A stretch of DNA of 64,000 nucleotides from Lentzea sp. NBRC 105346 (lineage in GTDB: Bacteria; Actinomycetota; Actinomycetes; Mycobacteriales; Pseudonocardiaceae). The notes below the pieces were generated by a model. That model worked only from the letters and a program-made list of their open reading frames with translations. It had not been told where the DNA came from and searched no databases. Below are positions 17,548 through 28,654 of this stretch, piece after piece. Position 1 is the first letter of the stretch. Every line of letters begins with the position of its first letter. The stretch spans positions 372,001 through 436,000 of the forward strand of contig NZ_BSTQ01000003.1 of NCBI RefSeq assembly GCF_030269605.1. The letters run 5' to 3'. The position numbers and the translations under genes are program-made.

Positions 17548-18156
17548 TCAGTCCTGGACGAAGTCGTCGTCGAACCGGAAGCCATCCGGCGGCGTCTTGC
17601 CTTCGTCCGGCGGTGTTTTGGCGTCCGCCGGTGCTTTGCCCTGGTCGAACTCGTCCGACTGGTAGGAGACCTTGGCCTCCTCCGTGTTACCGAGCCCCGG
17701 ATAGACGACGACGTTGCCCGCGACCTCGTTCTCGGGGGTCTTCGCCGCATCCTCCGGCGGGCCGGACAGCTCGTGGTGGACCTCGGCCGTGAAGGCGCCC
17801 TTGGGGCCGGTCGACACGAACATCTCTTCCTCGTCGATCCGGCTCGCAGGCTCCTTGGGTTCGTCGGCGCGGCCGTCTTTCTGAGCCGCGTCGACGAACT
17901 CCCGCTGCGTGGAGACGATCTTGTACTTGCCCTCGGAAGCCAGCCCTTCGCAGTGCACCACCACGGTGTCGGTGATCTCCTCGACCTCGCCGCCGTCGAC
18001 GATCTGCGACTGCGGGTCCACCACCTCCGCGGTGCACGACACCGCCGGTTTCTTGGGTTCCGCCTGCGCGGGGCCGGCAGCGGCGAAGACGACGACCGCC
18101 GGTGAGACCAGCAACGCCGCGGTGGTGACACGCGTCCGCAACGGCTTCCTGCCCAT
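17548..18156 (-). CDS. secreted acidic protein of unknown function
   Basis: 202 residues from ATG 18156, preceded by GAGGAG. A Sec signal peptide covers ~1-35 (RVTTAALLVSPAVVVFAAAGPAQA, AQA cleavage). The mature part is acidic, with two cysteines (SCTAEVVDP and VHCEGLA) that may form a disulfide and several DEP/PEDAAK stretches; the tail repeats TPPDEGKTPPDG. Nothing identifies a catalytic site, and the composition suggests an extracellular or wall-associated beta-rich protein. The stop is followed 4 nt later by the methyltransferase TTG. Confidence 0.75.
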   Translation of the reverse strand: MGRKPLRTRVTTAALLVSPAVVVFAAAGPAQAEPKKPAVSCTAEVVDPQSQIVDGGEVEEITDTVVVHCEGLASEGKYKIVSTQREFVDAAQKDGRADEPKEPASRIDEEEMFVSTGPKGAFTAEVHHELSGPPEDAAKTPENEVAGNVVVYPGLGNTEEAKVSYQSDEFDQGKAPADAKTPPDEGKTPPDGFRFDDDFVQD

Positions 18157-18278
18157 GGTGGGCTCCTCCCACGGTCCGCCGACATGGGTGTCCACACAGG
18201 AGCGTGGCCCGGTGTCGGCGGAAGTGCGCGGTGATGGTGCCTGAATCACCCGTTAGGGAATCATTTCACCGTTCTGAG

Positions 18279-18830
18279 TCACCATTTCCACGGCGGCGCC
18301 TCGATTTGCCCGCCCTCGTCGCGGAACGCCTCCGCGAACACGTCGAGAGTGTCGGACACATCGCCTTCCCGAACGGCGTCGCCGCTCGAAACCAGGGCGC
18401 AGTTCATGTCGACGTCGACCACCGCGGTCGGCCGGTCGGGGTAGTCGATCAACAGGCGGTATTGAGTCCGCAGCGCGAGGAAACACCCGGCCTCATTCGG
18501 CTTGGCCGGGCCCATCGAGTTGAGCGATTCGACGATCGCCCCGGCGCCGCGGCGGACCGTTGCGGGTGCATCGATGCGCCACCCTCCCTGGACCTGCAAG
18601 TCGGGCTTGTACACGCACAACGTCACCGCGGACGCGCCACCGGGCACCATCGGCTCCTTGGCGCTCAAGCCGGTCCTTCGGCCAACGTTCGGCTCAGCGC
18701 TCGGGCACTGCCCGGACGAGCTGCCACTCGCTGCCGCGAACGGCTCGCTCGGTTCACGTGCTGCCAGCCACAGGGGAATCGCGACAGCACCACTCGCCAC
18801 GACCAGAACAGCGGCGAGCGCACGGTTCAC
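18279..18830 (-). CDS. membrane-anchored extracytoplasmic protein, last gene of the hisDCB run
   Basis: 183 residues from GTG 18830, overlapping the stop of the 51-aa gene (GTGA). An N-terminal hydrophobic stretch (LAAVLVVASGAVAIPLWLAA) acts as uncleaved anchor or signal; the rest is extracytoplasmic with four cysteines (GQCPSAE, TLCVYKPD, GCFLALRT, NCALVSS) that could pair as disulfides. A VDVDMNCAL/DYPDRPTAVVDV pattern suggests a compact alpha/beta sensor-like domain resembling mycobacterial DUF3558 lipoproteins, though no lipobox is present. I would call it unknown. Gene order ties its expression to histidine genes. Confidence 0.75.
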   Translation of the reverse strand: MNRALAAVLVVASGAVAIPLWLAAREPSEPFAAASGSSSGQCPSAEPNVGRRTGLSAKEPMVPGGASAVTLCVYKPDLQVQGGWRIDAPATVRRGAGAIVESLNSMGPAKPNEAGCFLALRTQYRLLIDYPDRPTAVVDVDMNCALVSSGDAVREGDVSDTLDVFAEAFRDEGGQIEAPPWKW

Positions 18831-18981
18831 AGCAGCCAGAGTACGGCGCCGCCTACCGCGAGCAACACCAGCACACCGAGAATCACGGCCAGCAGCCGAG
18901 CCGTCTTCCACGTCGCGTACACGCCACCCACCAGGAAACCCGCCACCAGCATCAAGCCGACGACGATGACTTCCTTCGGCA

Positions 18982-18982
<1 letters not shown>
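18827..18982 (-). CDS. 51-residue double-span membrane protein coupled to hisB
   Basis: A small gene below common length cut-offs. ATG 18982 shares one base with the hisB stop (TAATG) and its TGA overlaps the next GTG, so it is held by coupling on both sides. The product starts MPKEVIVVGLMLVAGFLVGG, continues VYATWKTARL and ends with a second span, AVILGVLVLLAVGGAVLWLL. Two short helices joined by a basic loop fit a hairpin membrane protein. Comparable small proteins occur after hisB in other actinobacteria, but no function is known to me. Confidence 0.8.
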
Positions 18983-21994
<3,012 letters not shown>

Positions 21995-22131
21995 GGCCTA
22001 CAGCGTAGGCGAACGCGAAAAGTGTCAAATGTCAGCCCGCGATCGGCGCTACCTCGCGGTGTGTGCGCGGCGCGACGCTCGGTGAGCACCACTCCGTCGG
22101 AAAACCCTGCTGAGATGGAGGAGCTCCACAC

Positions 22132-23421
22132 ATGTTGACAGGACGCCGCGGCCTGGTGGCCGCAGTGGTCGGGGTCTGCCTGCCCCTGCTGGTGGGCACG
22201 AGCGCGCCGACCCAGGCCGTCGGTTCCGGCCGCACGGTCTACGAGATCACGGTGAAGAACGTCGAACAGCTCAGGCAGGTCGTCTACACGGGCACCGACC
22301 TGATCAGTGAGACCACGGACGGCCCGGTGACCGTCATCGCCAGCGCGAGGGAGGCCGTGGCTCTGCGGCGGACCGGGCTGCCGATGAAGTACATCGGCGA
22401 CGCCGAGGCCGAGTTCGCGAAGCTCGGCAAGGTCGACTTCAAGGACCCGGAGATCGGCGCGAAGGACTTCCCGTCCGGCTACACGGGCTACCACAACTTC
22501 GCGGAGATGACCGCCGAGCTGCAGAAGACGGCCAGTGATCACCCGAACATCGCGAAGCTCTCCAGCATCGGCAAGTCGTACCAGGGCCGCGACCTGTGGA
22601 ACCTGAAGATCAGCGACAACGTCGGCACGGACGAGAACGAGCCCGAGGTGATCATCACGTGCAACCAGCACGCGCGTGAGCACCTCACCGTGGAGATGTG
22701 CCTGCACTTCATCCAGCGGCTCACCGACGGTTACGCGACGAACTCGGCGATCAAGGCGCTGGTCGACTCACGCGAGATCTGGGTCATCTCGAGCGTCAAC
22801 CCGGACGGCTCCGAGTACGACATCTCGACCGGGTCGTTCAAGGGCTGGCGCAAGAACCGCCAGGGCAGCGGCACCGACCTCAACCGCAACTGGGGCTACA
22901 AGTGGGGTTGCTGCGGCGGCTCCAGCGGCAGCCCGTCGTCGGACACCTACCGCGGCACGTCCGCGTTCTCCGCACCGGAGGCCGCCCGCATCCGCGACTT
23001 CGTGAACTCCCGCGTGGTCGGCGGCAAGCAACAGATCAAGACGAACATCGACTTCCACACGTTCTCCGAGCTGGTGCTGTGGCCGTTCGGCTGGACCTAC
23101 AACGACACCGCGCCCGGCCTGGACGCGAACGAGCAGAAGGCGTTCTCCACGCTGGGCAAGCAGATGGCCGCCACCAACGGCTACACGCCCGAGCAGTCGA
23201 GCGACCTCTACATCACCGACGGCACCATCGACGACTGGATGTGGGGCCAGCACAAGATCTGGAGCTACACCTTCGAGATGTACCCGAGCAGCGGTGGTCT
23301 GAACGGCTTCTACCCACGTGACAACGTGATCGCCGCCCAGACCTCCCGCAACGACAAAGCGACCGACCTGTTCCTTCAGTACTCCGACTGCGTGAAGCGG
23401 ATCATCGGACAGACCTGCTGA
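22132..23421 (+). CDS. secreted zinc carboxypeptidase, M14 family
   Basis: 429 residues preceded by GGAGGAG. Signal peptide [23 protein letters not shown] (~1-29), a propeptide-like region to ~115, then the M14 domain: zinc ligands His180 and Glu183 in [11 protein letters not shown], the substrate Arg in NRNWGYKWG, the third ligand His in NIDFHTFSE, and catalytic Glu in WSYTFEMYP. Extra cysteines ([10 protein letters not shown] and the C-terminal [12 protein letters not shown]) may form disulfides. It resembles the Streptomyces/Thermoactinomyces carboxypeptidase T group, which has mixed A/B specificity. Its 3' end overlaps the convergent aminotransferase by 20 nt. Confidence 0.95.
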   Translation: MLTGRRGLVAAVVGVCLPLLVGTSAPTQAVGSGRTVYEITVKNVEQLRQVVYTGTDLISETTDGPVTVIASAREAVALRRTGLPMKYIGDAEAEFAKLGKVDFKDPEIGAKDFPSGYTGYHNFAEMTAELQKTASDHPNIAKLSSIGKSYQGRDLWNLKISDNVGTDENEPEVIITCNQHAREHLTVEMCLHFIQRLTDGYATNSAIKALVDSREIWVISSVNPDGSEYDISTGSFKGWRKNRQGSGTDLNRNWGYKWGCCGGSSGSPSSDTYRGTSAFSAPEAARIRDFVNSRVVGGKQQIKTNIDFHTFSELVLWPFGWTYNDTAPGLDANEQKAFSTLGKQMAATNGYTPEQSSDLYITDGTIDDWMWGQHKIWSYTFEMYPSSGGLNGFYPRDNVIAAQTSRNDKATDLFLQYSDCVKRIIGQTC

Positions 23422-24547
23422 CCGCTTCGACCGCCTGATCGATCTGGTCGTCGGTGACGAAGTAGTGCGGGGAGGCCCGCACTACTTCGTCCAGGCCGCG
23501 CTTGGTCGTGTCCAGCAACGTCGAGTTGCCCGGCGAGACGGACACGGTCACGTTCTGCTCGTACAGGCGCTGCTTGACCGTCTGCGGCTCGACGCCTTCC
23601 ACGGTGAACGTGGTGATACCCGACTTCCGTTTCCCGATGTCGCGGACTTCGACTTGGGGTATGGCGCTGAGTCCCTCACGGAGGCGCTTGGCCCGTTCGG
23701 CCACTTCACGTTCGATTTCGCCGATCCCCTTGTCCAGCGCGAACTTCGCGGCGGCGATCAGGCCCAGCCGGTCCGCGTAGCTGTACTCCCACAACTCGAA
23801 CACCCGCGCGTCGTCGCGCAGCCTGATCTCGTTCGGCCCGGTCCACTCCCCGCCGTGCATGTCGACCAGCCTGGGGTGGAGCTTGTGGCGAACTTCGTTG
23901 CGCACCATCAACGCGCCGGTGCCACGCGGCCCGCGCAACCACTTGCGTCCGGTGAACGACAGGATGTCCACCCCGGTGCCGCGCACGTCCACCTGCCCGA
24001 CCGACTGGCACGCGTCGAGCATGACGATCGCGCCCACCTCGTGCGCCTTGTCCGCGATCTCCTTGGCCGGGTTGACGAGCCCGCTGTTGGTCGGCACGTG
24101 CACGACCGAGACGAGCTTGACGCGTTCGTCGAGCAGCTCCCCGAGCGCCTCGACGTCGACCTGTCCACTGTGGTCGGACGGGATCACCTCGATGACCGCG
24201 CCGGTCTCCTCGGCTCTGCGCAGCAACGGCACCGCGTTGCCCGCGTACTCGACCTCGGTGACCAGGATCCGGTCCCCCTTGCCTAGCGGGATGGCGTCGA
24301 ACGCCGTGAGCCACGAGCGCGTGGCGCTGTCGGTGAACGCCACCTCGTCGCGTTCGCAGCCGACGAGTTCGGCGATGACGTCGTAGCCCTGTTCCAGGTC
24401 CTCGGCCCGTTCGGCCGCCGCCCGGTAGCCGCCGATCTCCGCCTCGCGGCGGAGGTGGGCGATCACCTCGTCGAGCACCGGCTCCGGTGGCAACGACGAC
24501 CCCGCGCTGTCCAGAAAGATCCGACCAGAATGATCCGCTGCAGTCAC
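23402..24547 (-). CDS. class V aminotransferase / cysteine desulfurase-like PLP enzyme
   Basis: 381 residues from GTG 24547 ([21 protein letters not shown]). Fold-type I markers: [12 protein letters not shown] with the PLP Asp, and the Schiff-base Lys in [19 protein letters not shown]. The [12 protein letters not shown] form is shared with ergothioneine-type or isopenicillin-epimerase-like members rather than classic IscS, and the C-terminal Cys loop of IscS/SufS is absent. A C-S lyase or epimerase activity is possible; the reaction cannot be fixed. Another class V aminotransferase, unrelated in detail, is at 50-51 kb under SAM-IV control. Confidence 0.85.
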   Translation of the reverse strand: MTAADHSGRIFLDSAGSSLPPEPVLDEVIAHLRREAEIGGYRAAAERAEDLEQGYDVIAELVGCERDEVAFTDSATRSWLTAFDAIPLGKGDRILVTEVEYAGNAVPLLRRAEETGAVIEVIPSDHSGQVDVEALGELLDERVKLVSVVHVPTNSGLVNPAKEIADKAHEVGAIVMLDACQSVGQVDVRGTGVDILSFTGRKWLRGPRGTGALMVRNEVRHKLHPRLVDMHGGEWTGPNEIRLRDDARVFELWEYSYADRLGLIAAAKFALDKGIGEIEREVAERAKRLREGLSAIPQVEVRDIGKRKSGITTFTVEGVEPQTVKQRLYEQNVTVSVSPGNSTLLDTTKRGLDEVVRASPHYFVTDDQIDQAVEAVSRSVR

Positions 24548-24582
24548 CAGACCACCATGCCACCTGACAGGGGGCCGACAGG

Positions 24583-26103
24583 CTACTTGGGCTCCCATTT
24601 CTGGATGTTCCACCAGGGCCCCCAGGCCAGCGCCCCATACGACTGCGGATCCACCACCGGCTGATAGCCGCTCCAAGCGTCCCGCACCACGTAGAGGTGC
24701 TCGGGAAACACCAGCACCACCATGCTGGGCTGCACCACATAGGCCTTCTGGAACAGCTTGTAAGCCACCGCCCGCTGCGCCGGATCAGTGAACTTCCGCC
24801 CCTCCTCCAACGCCGCGTCCACCTGCGCGTTGCCCTGTCCACGCAGGTCGTAGAGCATGAGATCGACGTCGAACGGGTTGCCGTCGCCGGCGAGCAGGGC
24901 GTCGGTGGCCATGCGCGGCGTGATGGCCTCCCAGCTCAGGCCGGCGAGCTGCACGTCGATGCCGACCGCCCTGGCGTCGGCGGCGAACGCCGTGGCCAGG
25001 TCGGCTCGCAGCTGGTCGCCCAGCGGGTACATCAGCGTGAACCGGGCGACCACGCCGTCGCGGGTGCGGATGCCGTCGGCGCCGCGCACCCAGCCGGCCA
25101 CCTCGAGCTGGCGTTCGGCCTCGGTCTTGTCGTAGCGGAACTTCGCGGACGGCTCGAAGAACTCCGGCAGCGCGTCCGGCACGGGTGAGCTGCCCGTGGT
25201 GGCCTTGCCCTCCAGGAGGCTGTCGACCATGCCCTGGCGGTTGACCGCGTAGTTCAGCGCGATGCGCACCTCGCGGTTGCCCGTCACCGGCCCGGAGAGG
25301 GGCAGCCACACCGCGCGGTAGTCGGCCGCCTTGTGGCTGAGCACCTGCATGCCGGACCGGGTGCTGAACGGCGTCGCCAGCTTCGGCGGCAGGACCGTGC
25401 CGTCGAACTCGCCGTCGCGCATGCGGGTGGCCCGCGTGTTGTCGTCCGGCACGAACACGACGGTCAGCTTCTTGATCTTCGGCTCACCGTCGAAGTACGT
25501 GCTGTTGGACTCCAGCAGCAGGCGGTCGCCCTTCTTCCACTCGACGACCTTGTACGGGCCGGTGCCGATCGGCGGGACGTCCTTGCCCACGTGTTCGGAC
25601 GGCATGATCCCCAGGACCAACAGGTGAGGGAACGCCGCGTGCGGCTGCGTCAGCGTGAATTTCACAGTCGAGGGGTCGACCTGGTCCACGGCTTTCAGGG
25701 TCGAGAACGACTGGCGCACGGAAGAGCCGGTCGCGGGGTCCAGCACAGCGCGGTACGTGGCGACCACGTCCTCGGCGTTGAATGCCGTGCCGTCGGTGAA
25801 CTTCACGTCGCCGCGCAGCTTCACGGTCCACGTCAGGCCGTCCTGGGACGGCTCCGGGTCGGCCGCCGCGAGCTGCGGCTTCAGTGAGCCGTCCTGGCGG
25901 TGTTCGACCAGGCCGTCGTAGATCTTCGACGCGCCCTGCCTGCCGTAGCCGAACAGCGGGTTCAGCGTCGCCGGCTCGTCGCGGTCGGCGAGGACGATCG
26001 AGGTGCCGTTCTTGTCCGGGTTGCCGTTCGGCGGTGTCGTCTCGGTGCACCCGGTCACCACGAGGGCGGCGACGACCAGAAGAGGCGGCAACAGTGAGGG
26101 CAC
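24583..26103 (-). CDS. family 5 ABC-transporter substrate-binding lipoprotein
   Basis: 506 residues. A short signal ends in the lipobox VVTGC, so Cys19 should be lipidated. The SBP_bac_5 fold follows (LNPLFGYGRQGASKIYDGLVEH; LTWTVKLRGDVKFTDGTAFNAEDVVATYRAV), the oligopeptide/nickel binding type. No permease or ATPase gene is adjacent, so it is an orphan that may serve a transporter encoded elsewhere. The TnpB-only element lies in its 5' flank, only 98-110 nt from its start, and may have displaced or replaced its promoter. Confidence 0.92.
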   Translation of the reverse strand: MPSLLPPLLVVAALVVTGCTETTPPNGNPDKNGTSIVLADRDEPATLNPLFGYGRQGASKIYDGLVEHRQDGSLKPQLAAADPEPSQDGLTWTVKLRGDVKFTDGTAFNAEDVVATYRAVLDPATGSSVRQSFSTLKAVDQVDPSTVKFTLTQPHAAFPHLLVLGIMPSEHVGKDVPPIGTGPYKVVEWKKGDRLLLESNSTYFDGEPKIKKLTVVFVPDDNTRATRMRDGEFDGTVLPPKLATPFSTRSGMQVLSHKAADYRAVWLPLSGPVTGNREVRIALNYAVNRQGMVDSLLEGKATTGSSPVPDALPEFFEPSAKFRYDKTEAERQLEVAGWVRGADGIRTRDGVVARFTLMYPLGDQLRADLATAFAADARAVGIDVQLAGLSWEAITPRMATDALLAGDGNPFDVDLMLYDLRGQGNAQVDAALEEGRKFTDPAQRAVAYKLFQKAYVVQPSMVVLVFPEHLYVVRDAWSGYQPVVDPQSYGALAWGPWWNIQKWEPK

Positions 26104-26191
26104 GGTCCACGACCGTAAACCAAATGGGCCGTGCTGTGTCGTTCAGGGCGGAAACGACGTACGTCAGCGCGGTCTCCGTTTGGATACAAAG

Positions 26192-26205
26192 CCATAGGGC
26201 TATGG
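26192..26205. repeat. small hairpin at the probable left end of the TnpB element
   Basis: CCATA-GGGC-TATGG lies 9 nt before the favoured tnpB start. Subterminal hairpins mark the ends of IS200/IS605-type elements, so this may lie near the left end. The exact boundary cannot be set from one copy. Confidence 0.35.
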
Positions 26206-26213
26206 TGATCGTT

Positions 26214-27416
26214 ATGCTGGCCAGGTATCGATACCGTATCGAGCCCAACGAACAACAACGGTCGATGCTGGCACGCACGTTCGGTTGCGTGAGGGTGGTA
26301 TTCAACGACGCCATCAGGTGCCGTGAGGACGCATGGTCGACGGGTGAAAAGATCACGCCGACAGAGGTTCAGCGCCGGGTAGTCACGGAAGCGAAGACCA
26401 CGGTCGAGCGGGCATGGCTGGCTGAGGTGGCATCCGTCGCCCTGGTCCAAGCGGTGCGCGATGCGCACCGCGCCCATCAGAACTTCTACGCCTCGACGAC
26501 CGGCGCTCGCCGAGGCCGCAGGGTCGGCAAGCCGAGGATGAAGTCGCGCAAGGACAACCGCCAGTCGTTCCGGCTCGTTGGAGACGCGTTCTCCATTCGC
26601 GAAAGCGGTCGGCTTTATCTCGCGAAGGTTGGAGAAGTGCGTGTCCGGTGGTCAAGGGAGCTGCCTTCCACGCCTTCCTCGGTCACGATCATTCAAGAGC
26701 CGGACGGCCACTACTACGCGTCGTTCGTGATCAAGATCGAGCCGGAGCGACTGCCGGTGGTCGAACAGGAAGCCGGCATCGATCTCGGGATCAGCAGATT
26801 GGCCACGGTCGTGGACACCACTGGCCGCCGCACGGACGTGGTGAATCCGAAACACCTCGCGCGTAAGCAGCGCAAGCTCAGCCGCCTGGAACGACAGAAA
26901 TCACGTTGTATGCCGGGAAGCAACAACCGGACGAAGGCGCGGCGCAAAGTAGCCGTCCAGCACAGCAAAGTCGCGCGAGCCCGGCGGGACTACCACCACA
27001 AGCAAGCTCTCGGCCTGGTGCGCGAGAACCAAGCGATCTACGTCGAGGACTTGAACGTGTCGGGCATGGTCCGCAACCGGCGGTTGGCACGAGCGATCCA
27101 TGACGTCGCTTGGGCGCAGTTCGTTCGGTTGATCGAGGAGAAAGCAGAACGGTGCGGCCGCACGATTCTACGGGTGTCCCGTTGGCTGCCGTCCAGCAAA
27201 ACCTGCTCCGGGTGTGGGTATGTCCTGACCGAACTGCCGTTGCAGGTGCGGTCTTGGGAGTGTCCTGCCTGCGACACATCGCACGACCGCGACGCCAATG
27301 CCGCACAAAACATCCTCGCCGCCGGGCAGGCGGAGAGGCGAAACGCCTGTGGAGCCCAGGTAAGTCCATCCTCCACGATGGTTCAGGGTGACGAAGCAGG
27401 AAGCTTCTCGACGTAG
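26214..27416 (+). CDS. tnpB: TnpB-family RNA-guided endonuclease (IS200/IS605/IS1341 group)
   Basis: 400 residues from ATG 26214, preceded by GGTGATC; ATG 26202 is possible but lies in a hairpin and has no ribosome-binding site. The RuvC triad is intact: Asp190 (GIDLGISRLA), Glu278 (YVEDLNVSGM), Asp360 (DRDANAAQNIL), and so is the zinc ribbon Cys331, 334, 350, 353. These positions nearly match Asp191/Glu278/Asp361 of ISDra2 TnpB. Such proteins cut DNA guided by an omega RNA from the element's right end. No TnpA or serine recombinase gene is present, so it is a TnpB-only insertion. It sits between the binding lipoprotein and the nitrilase-type gene. Confidence 0.93.
   Translation: MLARYRYRIEPNEQQRSMLARTFGCVRVVFNDAIRCREDAWSTGEKITPTEVQRRVVTEAKTTVERAWLAEVASVALVQAVRDAHRAHQNFYASTTGARRGRRVGKPRMKSRKDNRQSFRLVGDAFSIRESGRLYLAKVGEVRVRWSRELPSTPSSVTIIQEPDGHYYASFVIKIEPERLPVVEQEAGIDLGISRLATVVDTTGRRTDVVNPKHLARKQRKLSRLERQKSRCMPGSNNRTKARRKVAVQHSKVARARRDYHHKQALGLVRENQAIYVEDLNVSGMVRNRRLARAIHDVAWAQFVRLIEEKAERCGRTILRVSRWLPSSKTCSGCGYVLTELPLQVRSWECPACDTSHDRDANAAQNILAAGQAERRNACGAQVSPSSTMVQGDEAGSFST
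27300..27404 (+). ncRNA. probable omega RNA (reRNA) scaffold at the 3' end of tnpB
   Basis: TnpB guide RNAs usually overlap the last ~100 nt of tnpB and end at the right end of the element, with the guide taken from flanking DNA. Here the 3' coding end contains GAGAGGCGAAACGCCTGTGG (a GGCG/CGCC stem) and ends near GAAGCAGGAAGC (27393-27404), which resembles known right-end sequences. Boundaries are approximate and inferred. Confidence 0.35.
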
Positions 27417-27455
27417 TAACGCCACGTCTTGGAGCACGCCAACTAGAGTGGTGCC

Positions 27456-28241
27456 ATGCGCATCGCGGTGTGCCAGATCAGTTCGTCCACCGAACCGGCG
27501 GCCAACCTTGAGCTGGTGCGGGCCGGAGTCGCCGACGCGGCCGCGCAGGGCGCGCGGGTGGTCTTGTTCCCCGAGGCCACGATGTGCCGCTTCGGCGTTC
27601 CGCTCGGCCCCGTCGCCGAGCCGCTGGACGGGCCGTGGGCCACGGCCGTGCGGGCGATCGCCGTCGAGCACGGTGTCGTCGTGGTCGCGGGCATGTTCAC
27701 GCCGTCCGGCGATCGCGTGACGAACACCCTGCTGATCACCGGCGCGGACGTGCACCGCGGCTACGACAAGATCCACCTGTTCGACGCGTTCGGGTTCACC
27801 GAGTCGCGCACGGTCGCGCCGGGGTCGGAGATCGTCACGATCGACGTCGACGGCGTCACGCTGGGCGTCGCGACCTGCTACGACATCCGGTTCCCGGAGC
27901 TCTTCCACGCGCTCGCGGACGAGGGCGCGACGGCCGTGCTGCTCGGGGCCTCGTGGGGTGCGGGGCCGGGCAAGCGCGAACAGTGGGAGCTGCTGGTCCG
28001 GGCGCGGGCCCTGGACTGCACTTCGTTCGTCGTCGCGTGCGGCCAGGCGTATCCCGGCGATCTCGGGTCCACCGCGCCGACCGGCATCGGGTACAGCACC
28101 GTCGCCGGACCGTTGGGCGACGTCATCACTCAGCTCGACGGCGAGCCCGCTCTCGCCGTGGTCGACATCGACCCCAGCAAGGTCGAGGAAGCACGGAAGG
28201 TGTTGCCCGTGCTCGCGAATCGGGTGTTGACCTCAAGTTAG
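27456..28241 (+). CDS. carbon-nitrogen hydrolase (nitrilase superfamily amidase)
   Basis: 261 residues with the complete nitrilase-superfamily triad: Glu40 in VVLFPEATM, Lys105 in GYDKIHLFDAF and Cys141 in GVATCYDIRFPELF. The HLFDAFGFTES stretch and length fit the deaminated-glutathione amidase/omega-amidase-like branch, which hydrolyses amide bonds. ATG 27456 lies 39 nt after the TnpB stop, so the insertion may have cut its original promoter. Its last codons overlap the SoxR-box promoter of the ABM monooxygenase. Confidence 0.92.
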   Translation: MRIAVCQISSSTEPAANLELVRAGVADAAAQGARVVLFPEATMCRFGVPLGPVAEPLDGPWATAVRAIAVEHGVVVVAGMFTPSGDRVTNTLLITGADVHRGYDKIHLFDAFGFTESRTVAPGSEIVTIDVDGVTLGVATCYDIRFPELFHALADEGATAVLLGASWGAGPGKREQWELLVRARALDCTSFVVACGQAYPGDLGSTAPTGIGYSTVAGPLGDVITQLDGEPALAVVDIDPSKVEEARKVLPVLANRVLTSS

Positions 28242-28248
28242 GTCGAGG
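28231..28248 (+). promoter_or_regulatory. SoxR box upstream of the ABM monooxygenase
   Basis: CCTCAAGTTAGGTCGAGG matches 15 of 18 positions of CCTCAAGTTAACTTGAGG and has a perfect left half-site. It overlaps the stop of the nitrilase-type gene. A -35 TTGACC starts at 28227; a 19-bp spacer leads to GAGGAT at 28252-28257. It is nearly identical to the box beside soxR. Confidence 0.85.
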
Positions 28249-28264
28249 TCCGAGGATGATCGCC

Positions 28265-28654
28265 ATGACGATTCCCGCAGGCATCACCCGCGAACACATC
28301 GACGGCTTCGAGCTCTACCGCGGCGCCGTGAACAAGGACAAGACCCCCGGCTGCGTCGTGCTGGTCAAGGTCGACACCGAGAACGCCGAGGTCGCCCGCG
28401 AGTGGGTGGACGCCGTGTTCCACGCGATCGAGACCGACCCGGACTTACCGCGTGAGGGCGGCATCTCCGCGCACTTCCACATCAGTGCGGACGGCAAGCG
28501 CGTCATCAACTACGCCGAGTGGATCTCCGAGGAGGCGCACGTCGCCGCCCTGGAGGCACCCGGTCAGGGCGTCGGCTCGGACACGCCGGAATGGCGCCGG
28601 GTGCAGAACTTCCCCGGCGTCACTCCGGTCGGCTTCGACCGCTACTCCATTTAA
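28265..28654 (+). CDS. antibiotic-biosynthesis-monooxygenase-like (ABM) protein
   Basis: 129 residues of the dimeric alpha/beta (ferredoxin-like) ABM fold; visible parts are HIDGFELYRGAVNKDKTPG, VVLVKVDTENAEVAREWVDA, AHFHISADGKRVINYAEWIS and EWRRVQNFPGVTPVGFDRYS. ABM proteins oxidise quinones or modify polyketide-like substrates without a cofactor. A monooxygenase belongs to the SoxR regulon of Streptomyces coelicolor, and this gene carries a SoxR box. ATG 28265 is 38 nt from the -35 start, the same distance as in the transketolase promoter, supporting a leaderless transcript and this start over ATG 28256. Its stop overlaps the convergent nadC stop in TTAA. Confidence 0.85.
   Translation: MTIPAGITREHIDGFELYRGAVNKDKTPGCVVLVKVDTENAEVAREWVDAVFHAIETDPDLPREGGISAHFHISADGKRVINYAEWISEEAHVAALEAPGQGVGSDTPEWRRVQNFPGVTPVGFDRYSI

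Noticed and set aside
14952..17792. 946-codon plus-strand frame over the KAS III, kptA and methyltransferase genes
   Set aside because: No domains; real genes with complete motifs lie on the other frames.
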